From contig JAIQFD010000002.1 of assembly GCA_020073495.1 (NCBI GenBank), forward strand, positions 248,001-312,000: 64,000 bases of DNA, written 5' to 3'. Position 1 is the stretch's first letter, and each line of letters opens with the position of its first letter. This DNA is from Terriglobia bacterium (GTDB lineage: Bacteria > Acidobacteriota > Terriglobia > Terriglobales > Acidobacteriaceae). Below are positions 9,189 to 18,101 of this stretch, piece by piece. Both the position numbers and the translations under genes were made by a program. The notes under the pieces are model-generated. The model was not told the origin of the DNA, made no database searches, and saw only the letters and a list, made by a program, of their open reading frames with translations.

Positions 9189-9789
9189 ATGCATTTACCG
9201 CGATCTTCAGCTTGTAGTTGGTCGGCGTGTCTCCGTAAATGACGTGCCAGATCAGCTCGTTGCTCTTCCCGTCCCAGTCGAGCGTGTAGATGATGGGAGT
9301 GCCTGGAGCCTTCTTCAGGAACGCGTCTCCACCCTTTTCCTGCGCCGCTTTGTAGGCTTGGTCGCTGTCCGTCTTCAGGAAGTTGACGTCAAACGGCTGG
9401 GTCGACGTGTTCGAGGGATTGAAGGAGTCGTCGGGACCGAAGGAGATGCCGCGCTCGGGCATGTTTTCTCCGCTGCCGCCGCTCCAGGTGTAAGGCTTCA
9501 CCGCGCGCTTCCCCGGCGAGGCGAACCACGCCAGCCAGATCTCGGCCTTGCCCTCCGCGCCCGACGAACCTTTCGTGGGGACGGATTGCAGCCGGAAGGG
9601 TTTCGCGTCCGGCGCCCAGATCCGCGCCGTGGTGTACATCCTGTAGAAAGCGGTCCGCCCCGTCTCAAACTCAGGCGCCTTGCTCTGCGCCGCCGTCGGC
9701 TTCGACGGGGTTTCGGATGCGGGCTTCTGCGGTTCCGACGAACATCCGGTTAGCAGCGCCGCAAGCAATAGGAGAGCCAGCTTTCTCAT
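9157..9789 (-). CDS. Lipoprotein of unknown function
   Basis: 210-residue predicted lipoprotein: MRKLALLLLAALLTGCSS carries a lipobox (LLTG-C, Cys16) for lipidation and membrane anchoring. A Ser/Pro/Ala-rich spacer follows, then a beta-rich domain with IIYTLDWDGKSNELIWHVIYG and a lysine-rich tail. No catalytic motif is visible. It overlaps the TPR gene tail-to-tail by 32 bases and is divergent from the DinB-like gene. Confidence 0.85.
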   Translation of the reverse strand: MRKLALLLLAALLTGCSSEPQKPASETPSKPTAAQSKAPEFETGRTAFYRMYTTARIWAPDAKPFRLQSVPTKGSSGAEGKAEIWLAWFASPGKRAVKPYTWSGGSGENMPERGISFGPDDSFNPSNTSTQPFDVNFLKTDSDQAYKAAQEKGGDAFLKKAPGTPIIYTLDWDGKSNELIWHVIYGDTPTNYKLKIAVNASTGGFLKKEK

Positions 9790-9815
9790 ATCTACCGTCC
9801 GTATAATGCCTTGTC

Positions 9816-10403
9816 GTGCCTGCGCGCATACGCGTGCAGTCCGACGCTATTCTATTTGACACCACCGAGGCCGGTATGGATTTTTGGCTGCAACGCGCGC
9901 TGCAGGAAATCGATTCCGTCACCGGAGGTATCTCCAACGAGCAGATGATCTGGCATCCCGCGGAAGGGAAGTGGTCCGTGGCGCAGATCCTCGAACACCT
10001 TTCCGCCACGTTCCGCACCAGTGTCTCCGCGCTGCGCAAAGCATTGGATAGCGGCCAGCCGCAAGCCGGCCGCGGCAGCTTTGTGAAGTGGCTCTCCACC
10101 CGAGTCGTCGCCGACCTCGGCTACTTTCCCTCAGGGCGGCCCGCGCCCAATTTCAGCCTCCCCAAAGGTGCTCCGCCGGATCAGGTCGCGCGCGAGATCC
10201 GCGAAAACCTCGTGGCCATGGACGGCGTGCTTGCCGACCTGGAGCGCAAGTTTGGCGCCGGCGTGAAGCTCGCTGACCACCCCGTTCTCGGGCCCTTCAC
10301 CGTCACCGATTGGCGCAAATTCCACTACCGCCACACTCACCACCACATGAAGCAGGTCATCGCCCTGCGAGGAAGATTGCCGGCCGCCAGCGGGCAGACG
10401 TAG
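9816..10403 (+). CDS. DinB-fold protein (DinB_2 type)
   Basis: 195-residue protein with the four-helix bundle pattern of DinB/YfiT-like proteins. WSVAQILEHLSATF near residue 53 carries the first histidine and FHYRHTHHHMKQVIAL near residue 170 the C-terminal histidine cluster; together they form the usual three-His metal site. Family members are metal-dependent thiol transferases or hydrolases. The start is GTG 9816 or ATG 9876; the latter (MDFWLQRALQEID) matches typical N-termini better, so the first 20 residues are uncertain. Confidence 0.8.
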   Translation: MPARIRVQSDAILFDTTEAGMDFWLQRALQEIDSVTGGISNEQMIWHPAEGKWSVAQILEHLSATFRTSVSALRKALDSGQPQAGRGSFVKWLSTRVVADLGYFPSGRPAPNFSLPKGAPPDQVAREIRENLVAMDGVLADLERKFGAGVKLADHPVLGPFTVTDWRKFHYRHTHHHMKQVIALRGRLPAASGQT

Positions 10404-10423
10404 CGGGATTCCTCCCTTACCGG

Positions 10424-11773
10424 CTAGTCCAGACCGTAGGCGTGGATCTTGTTGAGAAGGGTCTTGTAGGAGATTCCCAGGCGCTGCGCGGCGTTGGCCT
10501 TGTTCCACTTGCACTCCCGCAGGGTGGCTTCGATCTTGGCTCGTTCCACCGATTCGACGGCCTTCGAGGATGTTTCGGCCAGCGATTCGCCGGCTGCCGC
10601 GGCCGCCCTCACGTTCGCCGACAGCCCCAGCGCGGCGGCATCCAGTTCGCCATCGTTCAGGATGGCGGCACGTTCGATGACATTCTGCAGTTCGCGCACA
10701 TTGCCCGGCCAGTTGTGCGAACGCATGGCCGCCAGCGCGCTGGGCGCGAACTTGAGCCGGGGCTTCTTCAGTTCCCGGCGGAACGATTCCAGGAATCGTT
10801 CCGCGATGAGCACCACGTCGTCGCCACGCTCGCGCAACGGCGGGATGCGGAGAGGGAAGACCGCCAGCCGGTAGTAGAGGTCGCGGCGGAAGGTCCCGGC
10901 CTGCACCGCGGCTTCCAGATCGCTGTTGGTGGCGGCGATCACGCGCACGTCGGCGCGGAACGGTGCGGTGCCCCCCAGGCGATCCACCACTTTCTCCTCC
11001 AGCACCCGGAGCAGCTTTGATTGCGATGACGCGGGCAGGTCACCGACCTCGTCCAGGAAGATGGTTCCCCCGTGCGCCAGTTCGAATTTGCCGGCCGCGC
11101 GCCGGTCGGCGCCGGTGAACGCACCGCGCTCGTGGCCGAATAACTCGTTTTCCACCAGGCTCTCGGGGATGGCGGCGCAATTCAGTGCGACGAACGGTTT
11201 CTGGGCCCGTCCGCTGACCTGGTGGATGGCGCGCGCGAACAGCTCCTTGCCGGTGCCGCTTTCGCCCAGCAGCAGCACCGTGCTCTCGGTCACCGCGATG
11301 CGCTGCATCTCGCGCGCTGCCGCCTGGATGCTGGAGTGCTCGCCGATGATCCGGGGGAAGCCGGCGCGCCGCGAGAACTCTTCTTTCAGCACCAGGTTCT
11401 CGCGCAGCAGTTGTTGCCGCTCGATGGCCCGGCGCAGCAGGTGTTTCAGGTGCTCCAGTTCGATCGGCTTCTGGATGAAGTCGAAGGCGCCGTCGCGCAT
11501 GGCGGCCACGGCGTCGCTGATGGTGCCGTATGCGGTCATGACCACCACCGGCATCGCGGGGTCGACGTCCAGGGCCCCTTGGAGCACGTCCATCCCCGAG
11601 CCCGAGGGCAGCTTCAGGTCGGTCAGCACGGCGGAGAACCCCTGCCGCTCCAGCGCAGCGAGGGCCTGGGCCAGGTTCGATGCCGGGGTCACTTCATACC
11701 CCATGCGCCGCAGTGCTGTTTCCAGCATCTCGCGCAGCTCAGCCTTGTCCTCGACCAGCAGGATCGTGTCCAT
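10424..11773 (-). CDS. NtrC/PilR-type sigma-54 response regulator
   Basis: 449-residue transcription activator. Receiver domain at residues 1-115 with acidic pocket VED (7-9), phosphoacceptor Asp52 (VLTDLKLP) and Lys in VVMTAYGT; AAA+ sigma-54 interaction domain with Walker A LGESGTGKELFAR, the sigma-54-contacting GAFTGA loop and Walker B GGTIFLDEVGDLP; Fis-type helix-turn-helix at the end (NKANAAQRLGISYKTLLNKI). It activates sigma-54 promoters after phosphorylation, probably by the kinase at 12469-13797. Its start lies just after a terminator-like hairpin and has no clear ribosome site. Confidence 0.95.
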   Translation of the reverse strand: MDTILLVEDKAELREMLETALRRMGYEVTPASNLAQALAALERQGFSAVLTDLKLPSGSGMDVLQGALDVDPAMPVVVMTAYGTISDAVAAMRDGAFDFIQKPIELEHLKHLLRRAIERQQLLRENLVLKEEFSRRAGFPRIIGEHSSIQAAAREMQRIAVTESTVLLLGESGTGKELFARAIHQVSGRAQKPFVALNCAAIPESLVENELFGHERGAFTGADRRAAGKFELAHGGTIFLDEVGDLPASSQSKLLRVLEEKVVDRLGGTAPFRADVRVIAATNSDLEAAVQAGTFRRDLYYRLAVFPLRIPPLRERGDDVVLIAERFLESFRRELKKPRLKFAPSALAAMRSHNWPGNVRELQNVIERAAILNDGELDAAALGLSANVRAAAAAGESLAETSSKAVESVERAKIEATLRECKWNKANAAQRLGISYKTLLNKIHAYGLD

Positions 11774-11778
11774 AAGGG

Positions 11779-11810
11779 AAAAGCCCCCAGGCAGGTGCGC
11801 TGCTGGGGGC
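11779..11810 (-). terminator. Terminator or attenuator before the response regulator
   Basis: On the minus strand an 8-bp stem GCCCCCAG/CTGGGGGC (11803-11810 with 11783-11790) and 12-base loop are followed by TTTT and then, six bases on, by the regulator ATG at 11773. It lies after the coiled-coil gene stop. It could terminate pilD-kinase transcripts, attenuate regulator synthesis, or hide the regulator translation start. Confidence 0.6.
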
Positions 11811-11826
11811 GACGGCCTCTCGAATT

Positions 11827-12402
11827 CTAGTCGCCGACCGAGCTCGAGAGCCCGGCCTTGCGGATGTCCTCGCGGATTTTCTCTATTTCCGCGTTGGCAT
11901 CGGCCAGCTGCTTCTGAAGGTCCTCGATCTCCTTGTTGTGCTTGTCGGTCTCTTCCTTGTATTTCTGCGGATTGTTGAGCAAGGCGTTGCCGGCGTTCGT
12001 GTACCAGTCGATGCTGTGCAGCTTGAACTCGCGGTTGGAGACCTCGATGTTGCGCTGGATCTCGGCGACCTTTTTCTTCTTCTCGGCGATCTTGGCCCTA
12101 AATTCCGCCGCAGCCTTGTCCCGTTCGTCGGCGGACATCTCCTTCTCCTTGCCCTTGGCATCCTTCGCCGCGGCGCCGGTGTCGGCAGGCACCGCGGAGG
12201 CCTCCGCGGGGGTAGTGGTAGTGGTGGTGGTGGTGGAGCCGACATCATCATTCGTCCACACCTTGGAGGTGGGGGAAGTGGGCTTCTGCTTTTCTCGCTG
12301 CTTGCGCGCATAGTCGCCCAGCGACACTTCCTGCTGCGCCCACGCATTCGCCGCCATCCCGATCAACAGCCCTGCCAGCACGACGTACAGAATCCGCTTC
12401 AT
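11827..12402 (-). CDS. Exported coiled-coil protein in the pilD/kinase operon
   Basis: 191-residue exported protein. Signal peptide MKRILYVVLAGLLIGMAANAWA, then a threonine run (eight Thr after VGS) and Ala/Pro spacer, then a charged helical region from about residue 95 to the end (MSADERDKAAAEFRAKIAEK, then EIEDLQKQLADANAEIEKIR) that should form a coiled coil. ATG 12402 is chosen over 12411 and 12456 because the signal peptide starts there and AGGA is eight bases upstream. It lies between a sensor kinase and its likely regulator. A role in envelope sensing or pilus assembly is inference. Confidence 0.8.
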   Translation of the reverse strand: MKRILYVVLAGLLIGMAANAWAQQEVSLGDYARKQREKQKPTSPTSKVWTNDDVGSTTTTTTTTPAEASAVPADTGAAAKDAKGKEKEMSADERDKAAAEFRAKIAEKKKKVAEIQRNIEVSNREFKLHSIDWYTNAGNALLNNPQKYKEETDKHNKEIEDLQKQLADANAEIEKIREDIRKAGLSSSVGD

Positions 12403-12468
12403 AACGACCATCCTGGTTGTTCCTGGGGTCCCGGAAACAGCACCCCGACTTGCCACTCCCTCTATATC

Positions 12469-13797
12469 TTATCCCTGTTTTGCCGTCGTTGTAGCCAGCT
12501 TTTCCGCGGGAAACGATAGGGTAAACGTCGTGCCACTTTGGTCACTAGTCACCGCGATCGTTCCCCCGTGTTGGCTCACGATGCGGTGCACCAGCGCCAG
12601 CCCCAGGCCTGTCCCCTCGCTCTTGGTGGTAAAGAACGGGACGAAGATGCGGGGCAGCGCCTCGGGCGGGATGCCCCGGCCGTTGTCGCGCAAGGTGAGC
12701 CGCGCTCCCTGGGAGTCGTTTTCGGCCGACGCCTGCACCCGGACGGATCCGCTGTCCCGCGCCGCCTCCGCGCTGTTGCGCAGCAGGTTAGAGAAGGCCT
12801 GGCGGAGAGCCGTCGGGTCGCCGCAGATGGAGAAGCCGCTGGGCACGCCACCGACGTCGAGTTCGACGCCGGCCTCGCGCCCGCAATCTTCCAGCGTCTG
12901 GTGCAGGTCAACGGCCTGAGACGCCAGTTCCTGTGGCCGCGCGAAAGCCAGGAAGTCGGTCACGATGCGCGTCAGGTTACCCGTCTCGTCCACGATCTTT
13001 CCCGCGAATTGCTGCACGGTCTGAGGATCGTTGTCGCCGCGCAGCATCTGGGCATAGCCGGAGATGGTGGCCAGCGAGTTCTTGAATTCGTGTGCGATGC
13101 CGGCCGACATCTCGCCCAGCGACGCGAGTTGCTCGCGCAAGCGCATCTGGCGCTCCAGGGTGGTGATGTCGGTGAGGTCGCTGACCAGGCACGCCGTGCC
13201 CAGAGCCTCGTCCGCAGCGCCGCGCACCGGCGAAAGCGTGATGCCCAGCACACGCTTCTCCCCTGCCGGCGTGGTGTAATCGGCTTCCAGCCGGCGATAC
13301 GCGACGCCATTGCGCGCGGCCGCGGCCAGTGCGCCGGCCAGCGTTTCATCCGCGATCTCGCCCGTCTCTCGCCGCACTTCCGCCACACCGCGGAAGAGGT
13401 CGCGCGCGTGCATCCCGAACGCCGTCCCATATCCCAGGATCTTCCTGGCCGCCTCGTTCGCCTGCCGCACCATGCCGGTGCTGTTGAACAGCAGCACGCC
13501 GCTCGAAAGGTTGGAGAGCACCACTTCGCTTAGGTTCTGCGAGGCCGCGGCCCGCTCGCTGGCCTGCTGGCGCACCCGTTGGAGTTCCTGTTCCTGTTCC
13601 TTCAGCCGCTGGATCACACCGTGATAGGCGGCAAGCTGGAATTCAGGGCCATCCACCGAGGGGCGGCGCTGTTCCGCCTCGCCCGCCAGGTCCTTGCGCA
13701 GACGCCGCATCACGTAGATCCCGAGGACGAACAGGAAGGCGGCGGCGAGAAACACGATCACCATGCGCAAGACCAACGGATTGGTGAGTAGCTTCAT
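12469..13797 (-). CDS. Membrane sensor histidine kinase with PAS domain (PilS/NtrB-like)
   Basis: 442-residue kinase. One N-terminal membrane helix (residues 10-30), a coiled coil (60-85), a PAS domain (about 90-215, SNLSSGVLLFNSTGMVRQAN), a HisKA dimerisation domain with phosphoacceptor His236 (AGIAHEFKNSLATI) and a complete HATPase with N box (FSNLLRNSAEAA), G1 (DNGRGIPPEA), F box (FVPFFTTK) and G2 (GTGLGLALV). It lacks a receiver, so it should phosphorylate a separate regulator, most likely the NtrC-type one downstream. Its ATG overlaps the pilD stop by four bases (ATGA). Confidence 0.93.
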   Translation of the reverse strand: MKLLTNPLVLRMVIVFLAAAFLFVLGIYVMRRLRKDLAGEAEQRRPSVDGPEFQLAAYHGVIQRLKEQEQELQRVRQQASERAAASQNLSEVVLSNLSSGVLLFNSTGMVRQANEAARKILGYGTAFGMHARDLFRGVAEVRRETGEIADETLAGALAAAARNGVAYRRLEADYTTPAGEKRVLGITLSPVRGAADEALGTACLVSDLTDITTLERQMRLREQLASLGEMSAGIAHEFKNSLATISGYAQMLRGDNDPQTVQQFAGKIVDETGNLTRIVTDFLAFARPQELASQAVDLHQTLEDCGREAGVELDVGGVPSGFSICGDPTALRQAFSNLLRNSAEAARDSGSVRVQASAENDSQGARLTLRDNGRGIPPEALPRIFVPFFTTKSEGTGLGLALVHRIVSQHGGTIAVTSDQSGTTFTLSFPAEKLATTTAKQG

Positions 13798-14768
13798 CGG
13801 TACAGGCTCATGTACCAGGCGAACACAGTATTGCCGAAAAAGACTGCCAGCACCGCCATACTCCCCAGGAATACGCCGAACGGCATCTCGTAGCGGCGAT
13901 AGACGATCCGGGCCGACCTCCAGGCGCGTCGTCGCGCTCGCCGCAGGTCTTCATGGGTTCTCACCAGGCGGCGCCGGGTACGCCGCATCCAGACCACCAG
14001 CATGGTCCCGACCCCGAAGAACGTGCCCGTCAACGACGCGGCGAAGATGGTCAGCACCGTGAGCTTGATCCCAAGGAAGGCTCCTACCATGGCCATCAGC
14101 TTCACGTCGCCGAAGCCCATGCCCTCGACCCCGCGCGCGTGGTAATAGATCGCCCCTGCGCCGTAGATGAACGACGCCCCCACTATCGCTCCCAACGCGG
14201 CATCCATCACCGACGCCCACTGCCAGGAGGGGAACGGGATCTTCATCCAGGCCGTCAGCAGCAAGGTCACGGAGTTGTCAACGCGGACGATGGTGCTGAA
14301 GACCATCCCCAGCACCAGGCCAGGGAGGGTCAGGGAGTCGGGCAGCAGCTTGTGCTCGGCGTCGGTAAAGATCAATCCCAGGATGAGAAAAGAAAAAATG
14401 CAGAACTTCAGGGCCGCCAGCGACAGTCCAAAGGCCGCATAACACCCCAGAAACAGGAGCCCGGTCAGCAGCTCCACCACGGCATAGCGCGGCGAGATTG
14501 GCGCCTTGCAGTCGCGGCAGCGGCCACCGAGCACCAGCCAACTTACCACCGGGATGTTGTCGTACCAGCGGATCGGGTGGTGGCACTTGGGGCAGGCCGA
14601 CGGCGGGCTGACGATAGACAGTTCTTTGCGCGACAGGCCTTGCGCGGCCAGTTCCTCGTCGCTGTAGCAGCGCAACGCCAGGCGGTGGATGCACACGTTC
14701 AGGAAGCTTCCCAACAACAGTCCGAACAGGAGTACCGCCGCGCCGAATAAATTAGTCTCAAAGTTCAC
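13794..14768 (-). CDS. pilD: Type 4 prepilin peptidase (A24 family)
   Basis: 324-residue inner-membrane aspartyl protease that cleaves and N-methylates type IV prepilins and pseudopilins. The N-terminal cytoplasmic domain has two zinc-binding CxxC pairs (Cys59/62 and Cys84/87), so the methylase half is intact. Catalytic aspartates are Asp136 in IFTDAEHKLLPD and Asp221 in MGFGDVKLMAMVGAFLG. The C-terminal part is longer than usual, with an Arg-rich loop (RRTRRRLVRTHEDLRRARRR) before the last helix. It is first in an operon with a kinase and regulator, suggesting control of pilin export or assembly. Confidence 0.95.
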   Translation of the reverse strand: MNFETNLFGAAVLLFGLLLGSFLNVCIHRLALRCYSDEELAAQGLSRKELSIVSPPSACPKCHHPIRWYDNIPVVSWLVLGGRCRDCKAPISPRYAVVELLTGLLFLGCYAAFGLSLAALKFCIFSFLILGLIFTDAEHKLLPDSLTLPGLVLGMVFSTIVRVDNSVTLLLTAWMKIPFPSWQWASVMDAALGAIVGASFIYGAGAIYYHARGVEGMGFGDVKLMAMVGAFLGIKLTVLTIFAASLTGTFFGVGTMLVVWMRRTRRRLVRTHEDLRRARRRAWRSARIVYRRYEMPFGVFLGSMAVLAVFFGNTVFAWYMSLYR

Positions 14769-14889
14769 GCTGATTCGCCGGTGCTCAAGGGGGATTTCTG
14801 GCGATTATACGTCGGAAGGCGGGCCAGGCCGGGTTACCGAGGTGGATGACCTCTACGCGACTCCGGGTGTTGCCGAACGGCATTCGGGA

Positions 14890-15711
14890 TCATGGATGAC
14901 GATGAAATACGTGCGTGGCGATGTCCGGCCAGAACTCGCGAAAGGCGTTGGTGAGAGCGTCGCGGCCGAGAGCGAACGCGTATTTCTTGGCGAGCGCCCC
15001 CCCGGTGTGGCTCTTGGGAGGATAGTAGGAGATCGAGATTCCCTGCGCCGCGGCGCGACCGAATACCTCGGCGATGTTAAAGGTATTATGGCCGTGGTAA
15101 TCGCGAGCAATGAGGATTCGTGAGCCGGCGTAGCTGAAACGCTTCCAGAAACCGCCTTCGCCAAGTGCGAAGTAGCGTTCGTCCTCATGGAAGATTGTCG
15201 GCAAGGCGAAGATCACCAGGTAGTTGCCATCCGTTTTGTCGAGGAACCCCCGCCAGTAGTAGCGCCCGAAGCCGGGCATGCCCTTGCCGAGTTCGGGGTG
15301 AGCATCCGTGCCCTCGGCGATGGCCGAAGTGATCCCAACAAACAGAAATGACGAGTAATCGAAGCTGTTCTTGGTGGCGAGTATAAAGCTTTGCTTCGGC
15401 GTGGGTGGCGGCGGGATCGCGCCCGCGCTGACGGCACGGAAGTTGGGCATGATGCCGAGGATTCGTTGGGGTTGCTGCTTGGATGGCGTGGCTGCCTGGT
15501 CCGCTGGCTTCGCGGGCGGTTGGTTCGCGTCGCCGGCGACGCCGGGCGTGCCGGACTGGGCCGGTGGCGGATTCGTCGCCTGGCTTTGCGCCTCGACGGT
15601 TCCGGGTTGCGCGGATTGGGACAGTGCGGAAGGTGCGGAAGGGATGCCGCCCTGCTGGGCAGACGCGCACGCTGCAGGCAAGATGAGTGCTAGCGACAGA
15701 AAGAATCGCAA
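14890..15711 (-). CDS. Exported protein of unknown function, Pro/Ala-rich N-terminus
   Basis: 273-residue secreted protein with signal peptide MRFFLSLALILPAACASAQQ, then a low-complexity Ser/Ala/Pro/Gln spacer to residue 85 and a compact C-terminal domain (FILATKNSFDYSSFLFVGI, FWKRFSYAGSRILIARD, DALTNAFREFWPDIATHVF). I recall similar conserved hypothetical exported proteins in Acidobacteriota but no function. Transcribed alone, with 121 bases to pilD and 104 to the next gene. Confidence 0.75.
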   Translation of the reverse strand: MRFFLSLALILPAACASAQQGGIPSAPSALSQSAQPGTVEAQSQATNPPPAQSGTPGVAGDANQPPAKPADQAATPSKQQPQRILGIMPNFRAVSAGAIPPPPTPKQSFILATKNSFDYSSFLFVGITSAIAEGTDAHPELGKGMPGFGRYYWRGFLDKTDGNYLVIFALPTIFHEDERYFALGEGGFWKRFSYAGSRILIARDYHGHNTFNIAEVFGRAAAQGISISYYPPKSHTGGALAKKYAFALGRDALTNAFREFWPDIATHVFHRHP

Positions 15712-15815
15712 AAATCGACCCTCACACCCTGGTATTCATCGGTCGGAATCGTCGTCCCGATCACCCGGCACCTGAAATTATCTTAGCATCCGCCTCGAAT
15801 CAAGCCTCTCCCGCC

Positions 15816-16289
15816 TCAGTCGCGGAAGCGTAGCAGGTTGCCGTGGAGTTCTCCGGCCCCATCTGCGTTCGGGGGAAGCTCGCCGGTCCATTCCGTCCGG
15901 TTACGATTGACCAGCCGCATTTCAAGCGGGCACATCTTCCAGCCATTGCCGGTGTCCTCGCGCACCGAGAACGCGAATCCCGGCGTGTCCTCGTCCGATT
16001 CAGTGTCCTTCCACTCGAACAGCGTCGCCTCCAGCCCCTCGCTCAACGCCTCGCCGGGCAGAAGGCACAGGACCCAATCGTGAAGCGTGTCGACGGCGTA
16101 CGCACCCGGCTCGACGCCCACGATCGCCTGCTTCACGTTCGCCCCGTGTTCGCGTGCGATCTTCGCGGTGTCGTCGTCGGAGGCGCTGTCAATGAGCAGC
16201 ACCTCGTCGCATGGCCGCAGCGAATCGAGCGTCCTTCCGATTCGCCTGGCGTCGTTCCGGGTGTGGATGAGGGCGGTGATCTTGGGCAT
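15816..16289 (-). CDS. Short GT2-like glycosyltransferase domain protein
   Basis: 157-residue protein with the N-terminal half of a GT-A glycosyltransferase fold: PKITALIHTRNDARRIGRTLDSLRP, then DEVLLIDSASDDDTAKIAREHGA, matching the nucleotide-binding start of family 2 enzymes. The usual DxD metal motif is replaced by WVLCLLPGEAL, and the acceptor half is missing (full enzymes are about 250 residues or more). It may be inactive or a binding protein. ATG 16289 was chosen because the fold starts there. Confidence 0.75.
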   Translation of the reverse strand: MPKITALIHTRNDARRIGRTLDSLRPCDEVLLIDSASDDDTAKIAREHGANVKQAIVGVEPGAYAVDTLHDWVLCLLPGEALSEGLEATLFEWKDTESDEDTPGFAFSVREDTGNGWKMCPLEMRLVNRNRTEWTGELPPNADGAGELHGNLLRFRD

Positions 16290-16351
16290 GAATTGAGGGC
16301 TGAGGCAGCCCGTGTCGAGCATACCGCAGCCCTCGGGTCTCGTCACTCCAG

Positions 16352-17497
16352 CTACTCCTCGCGGCGCTTCAGCACCGGGGGGTTAGTGTCGTCCGGTTGC
16401 GGAGGGCTCTGGTCGTTCGAGTAGTCGTGGACATTCTCGCTGGTCGTCATGGGCGCGCGCGGGCGGCGGCTGTTGCTGGCCGACGGCGTCACCGTCAGCG
16501 GGCTCTCCAGGCGGAAGGCCAGGAGCTGCTCGGGCGTGATGTGGATCTGCTGGCCTTTGGTGGCCGCCTGTACGCCGGTGCCGGCGCCTGCGCCCACGGT
16601 CGCGCCGATGGCGGCGCCCTTGCCCCCGCCGATGATCCCGCCCAGGATGGCTCCGACCGCCGCGCCCCCACCCACCTTGGCCGCCGTATTCTTGCCGCGC
16701 GAGCTCCCCTGGCGCGAGTACTGGTCGGTCTGCACGTTGTAGCGCCGCCCGTTCACGCTGACAGAGGTGAGCTCCAGCGCGATTTCCGACTGGCCGGTGA
16801 AGTGTCCCGAGGAGCGAAGTTGCGCCACGCGGCCTTCGATGTCGGCGCCCTGCGGCAGAATGACCTGGTCACCGATCGAGATTGGCGTATCCAGTGTCGC
16901 GTGGAAGCGGTCGCCGATCTGATTGCGGTCCGAATCGATGGGGTCGATCATGCGGATCGACAAGGTCGTGCCATCGGGGATGGTGACCGGCTTGGGCGGC
17001 GGAGGCGGTGCTGGTGTCTGCGAGACCGGAGCTGTCGCCGGCGCCACGGCGGGCGCCGCCGGTGGGACTGGCGTCATTTCCGCCTGCTGGTACGTACTGC
17101 TGCGCCGCGGCGCAGTGGCTACGTGTCGCGGCGAAGGCTTGCGCGCGGGAGCGGGGGGCTCTGGCGGCTGTGCCTCCTCCACCGGAGCCGGCACAGACGC
17201 TTGCGCCTCCATCACCGTCAGGTTGTTCACCACCGTGCGGACGCCCTCGACCAACGCCGCGTCATTGGCGGCGGCCGTGCGTTCCAGTTCGCTGCCCACG
17301 TTGCCCGACAGCGTCACCACGCCGTTGTTCGCCGAAACCGTGACCTGCTTGGTGGGGACGTTGCCGTCGCCGAGGATCTTCTGCTGCACATCGTTGGCGA
17401 TCTGCACATCGCTGCGGGCGCGGTTGCAGCCCACGTTCACCGCTATTGCGAAAATTAATGTGGCAAGTGCGACGCAGCTCCAGCGTCTGGCGCTCAT
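16352..17497 (-). CDS. BON-domain lipoprotein with glycine-zipper segment
   Basis: 381-residue predicted lipoprotein. Signal sequence and lipobox at [18 protein letters not shown] (Cys24). BON domain at about residues 30-98 ([18 protein letters not shown], then [20 protein letters not shown]), a phospholipid-contacting fold. Pro/Ala-rich linker, then a beta domain ([20 protein letters not shown] onward) and a glycine zipper rich in GGG/AAIGA at about 290-330, which can insert in a membrane. Probably an outer-membrane stability protein of the OsmY/Dop kind. ATG 17497 has AGGAG seven bases upstream. Confidence 0.85.
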   Translation of the reverse strand: MSARRWSCVALATLIFAIAVNVGCNRARSDVQIANDVQQKILGDGNVPTKQVTVSANNGVVTLSGNVGSELERTAAANDAALVEGVRTVVNNLTVMEAQASVPAPVEEAQPPEPPAPARKPSPRHVATAPRRSSTYQQAEMTPVPPAAPAVAPATAPVSQTPAPPPPPKPVTIPDGTTLSIRMIDPIDSDRNQIGDRFHATLDTPISIGDQVILPQGADIEGRVAQLRSSGHFTGQSEIALELTSVSVNGRRYNVQTDQYSRQGSSRGKNTAAKVGGGAAVGAILGGIIGGGKGAAIGATVGAGAGTGVQAATKGQQIHITPEQLLAFRLESPLTVTPSASNSRRPRAPMTTSENVHDYSNDQSPPQPDDTNPPVLKRREE

Positions 17498-17697
17498 AGG
17501 TTGCTCCTGGTCAGGACCCTGTGCTTCGATTACCCGGTAGTTTAGATGCGGAGCCGCCGTTTTCGACTGCCTCCGCCCAGGATTTTTCCTGTCCGCACTA
17601 ACCCGCGCGCCGCGCACAAGTTGCGGTTACCCGCTCGGTTACTCTCGGCACTTGGGTTCCACTCTTCCCTGTGATAAACAATCCAGCGGCCAATTGC

Positions 17698-18054
17698 ATG
17701 ATCAACGTGGAAAGATCCGAATTCGACCCCAACGAGGGACGCTGCCAGTACTACGTCCTGCTCAAACCGAATGCCTCGAAAGGGGACGTCGAGGTTCACA
17801 TGCGCGTGCCTGTCGAGGTAGGCATTTCTGTCTCCGAGAGCGGGGACCTGGCCGATCTCAGTTTTATTGTTCCCAAGAAGTACCGCAACGACAACGCCCT
17901 CTCTTTCATCAAAGCGCATCGCGAGTCCGCCAACTACGTGGACCCTCGCGTCTTCATCTCCATCCCCGGACTGACCGGCGATTCCGTCCTCTCCGCCGCC
18001 GCCAATCTCGAGGTCGACGTCGCCGGACGCATCGTGGGCGTGGACATCCACTGA
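17698..18054 (+). CDS. Small cytosolic protein of unknown function
   Basis: 118-residue protein without signal peptide or membrane segment, beta-rich (CQYYVLLKPNASKGDVEVHM, DLADLSFIVPKKYR), ending in a motif (AGRIVGVDIH) like DUF2283-type proteins, though I cannot confirm the family. GTG 17671 is an alternative start. It lies between the divergent BON lipoprotein and the convergent K+ channel gene. Confidence 0.65.
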   Translation: MINVERSEFDPNEGRCQYYVLLKPNASKGDVEVHMRVPVEVGISVSESGDLADLSFIVPKKYRNDNALSFIKAHRESANYVDPRVFISIPGLTGDSVLSAAANLEVDVAGRIVGVDIH

Positions 18055-18101
18055 GGGTGGAAGCGCAGGCCTTCCGGCTTGCGCATTAAGCGCGAACAAA
18101 A

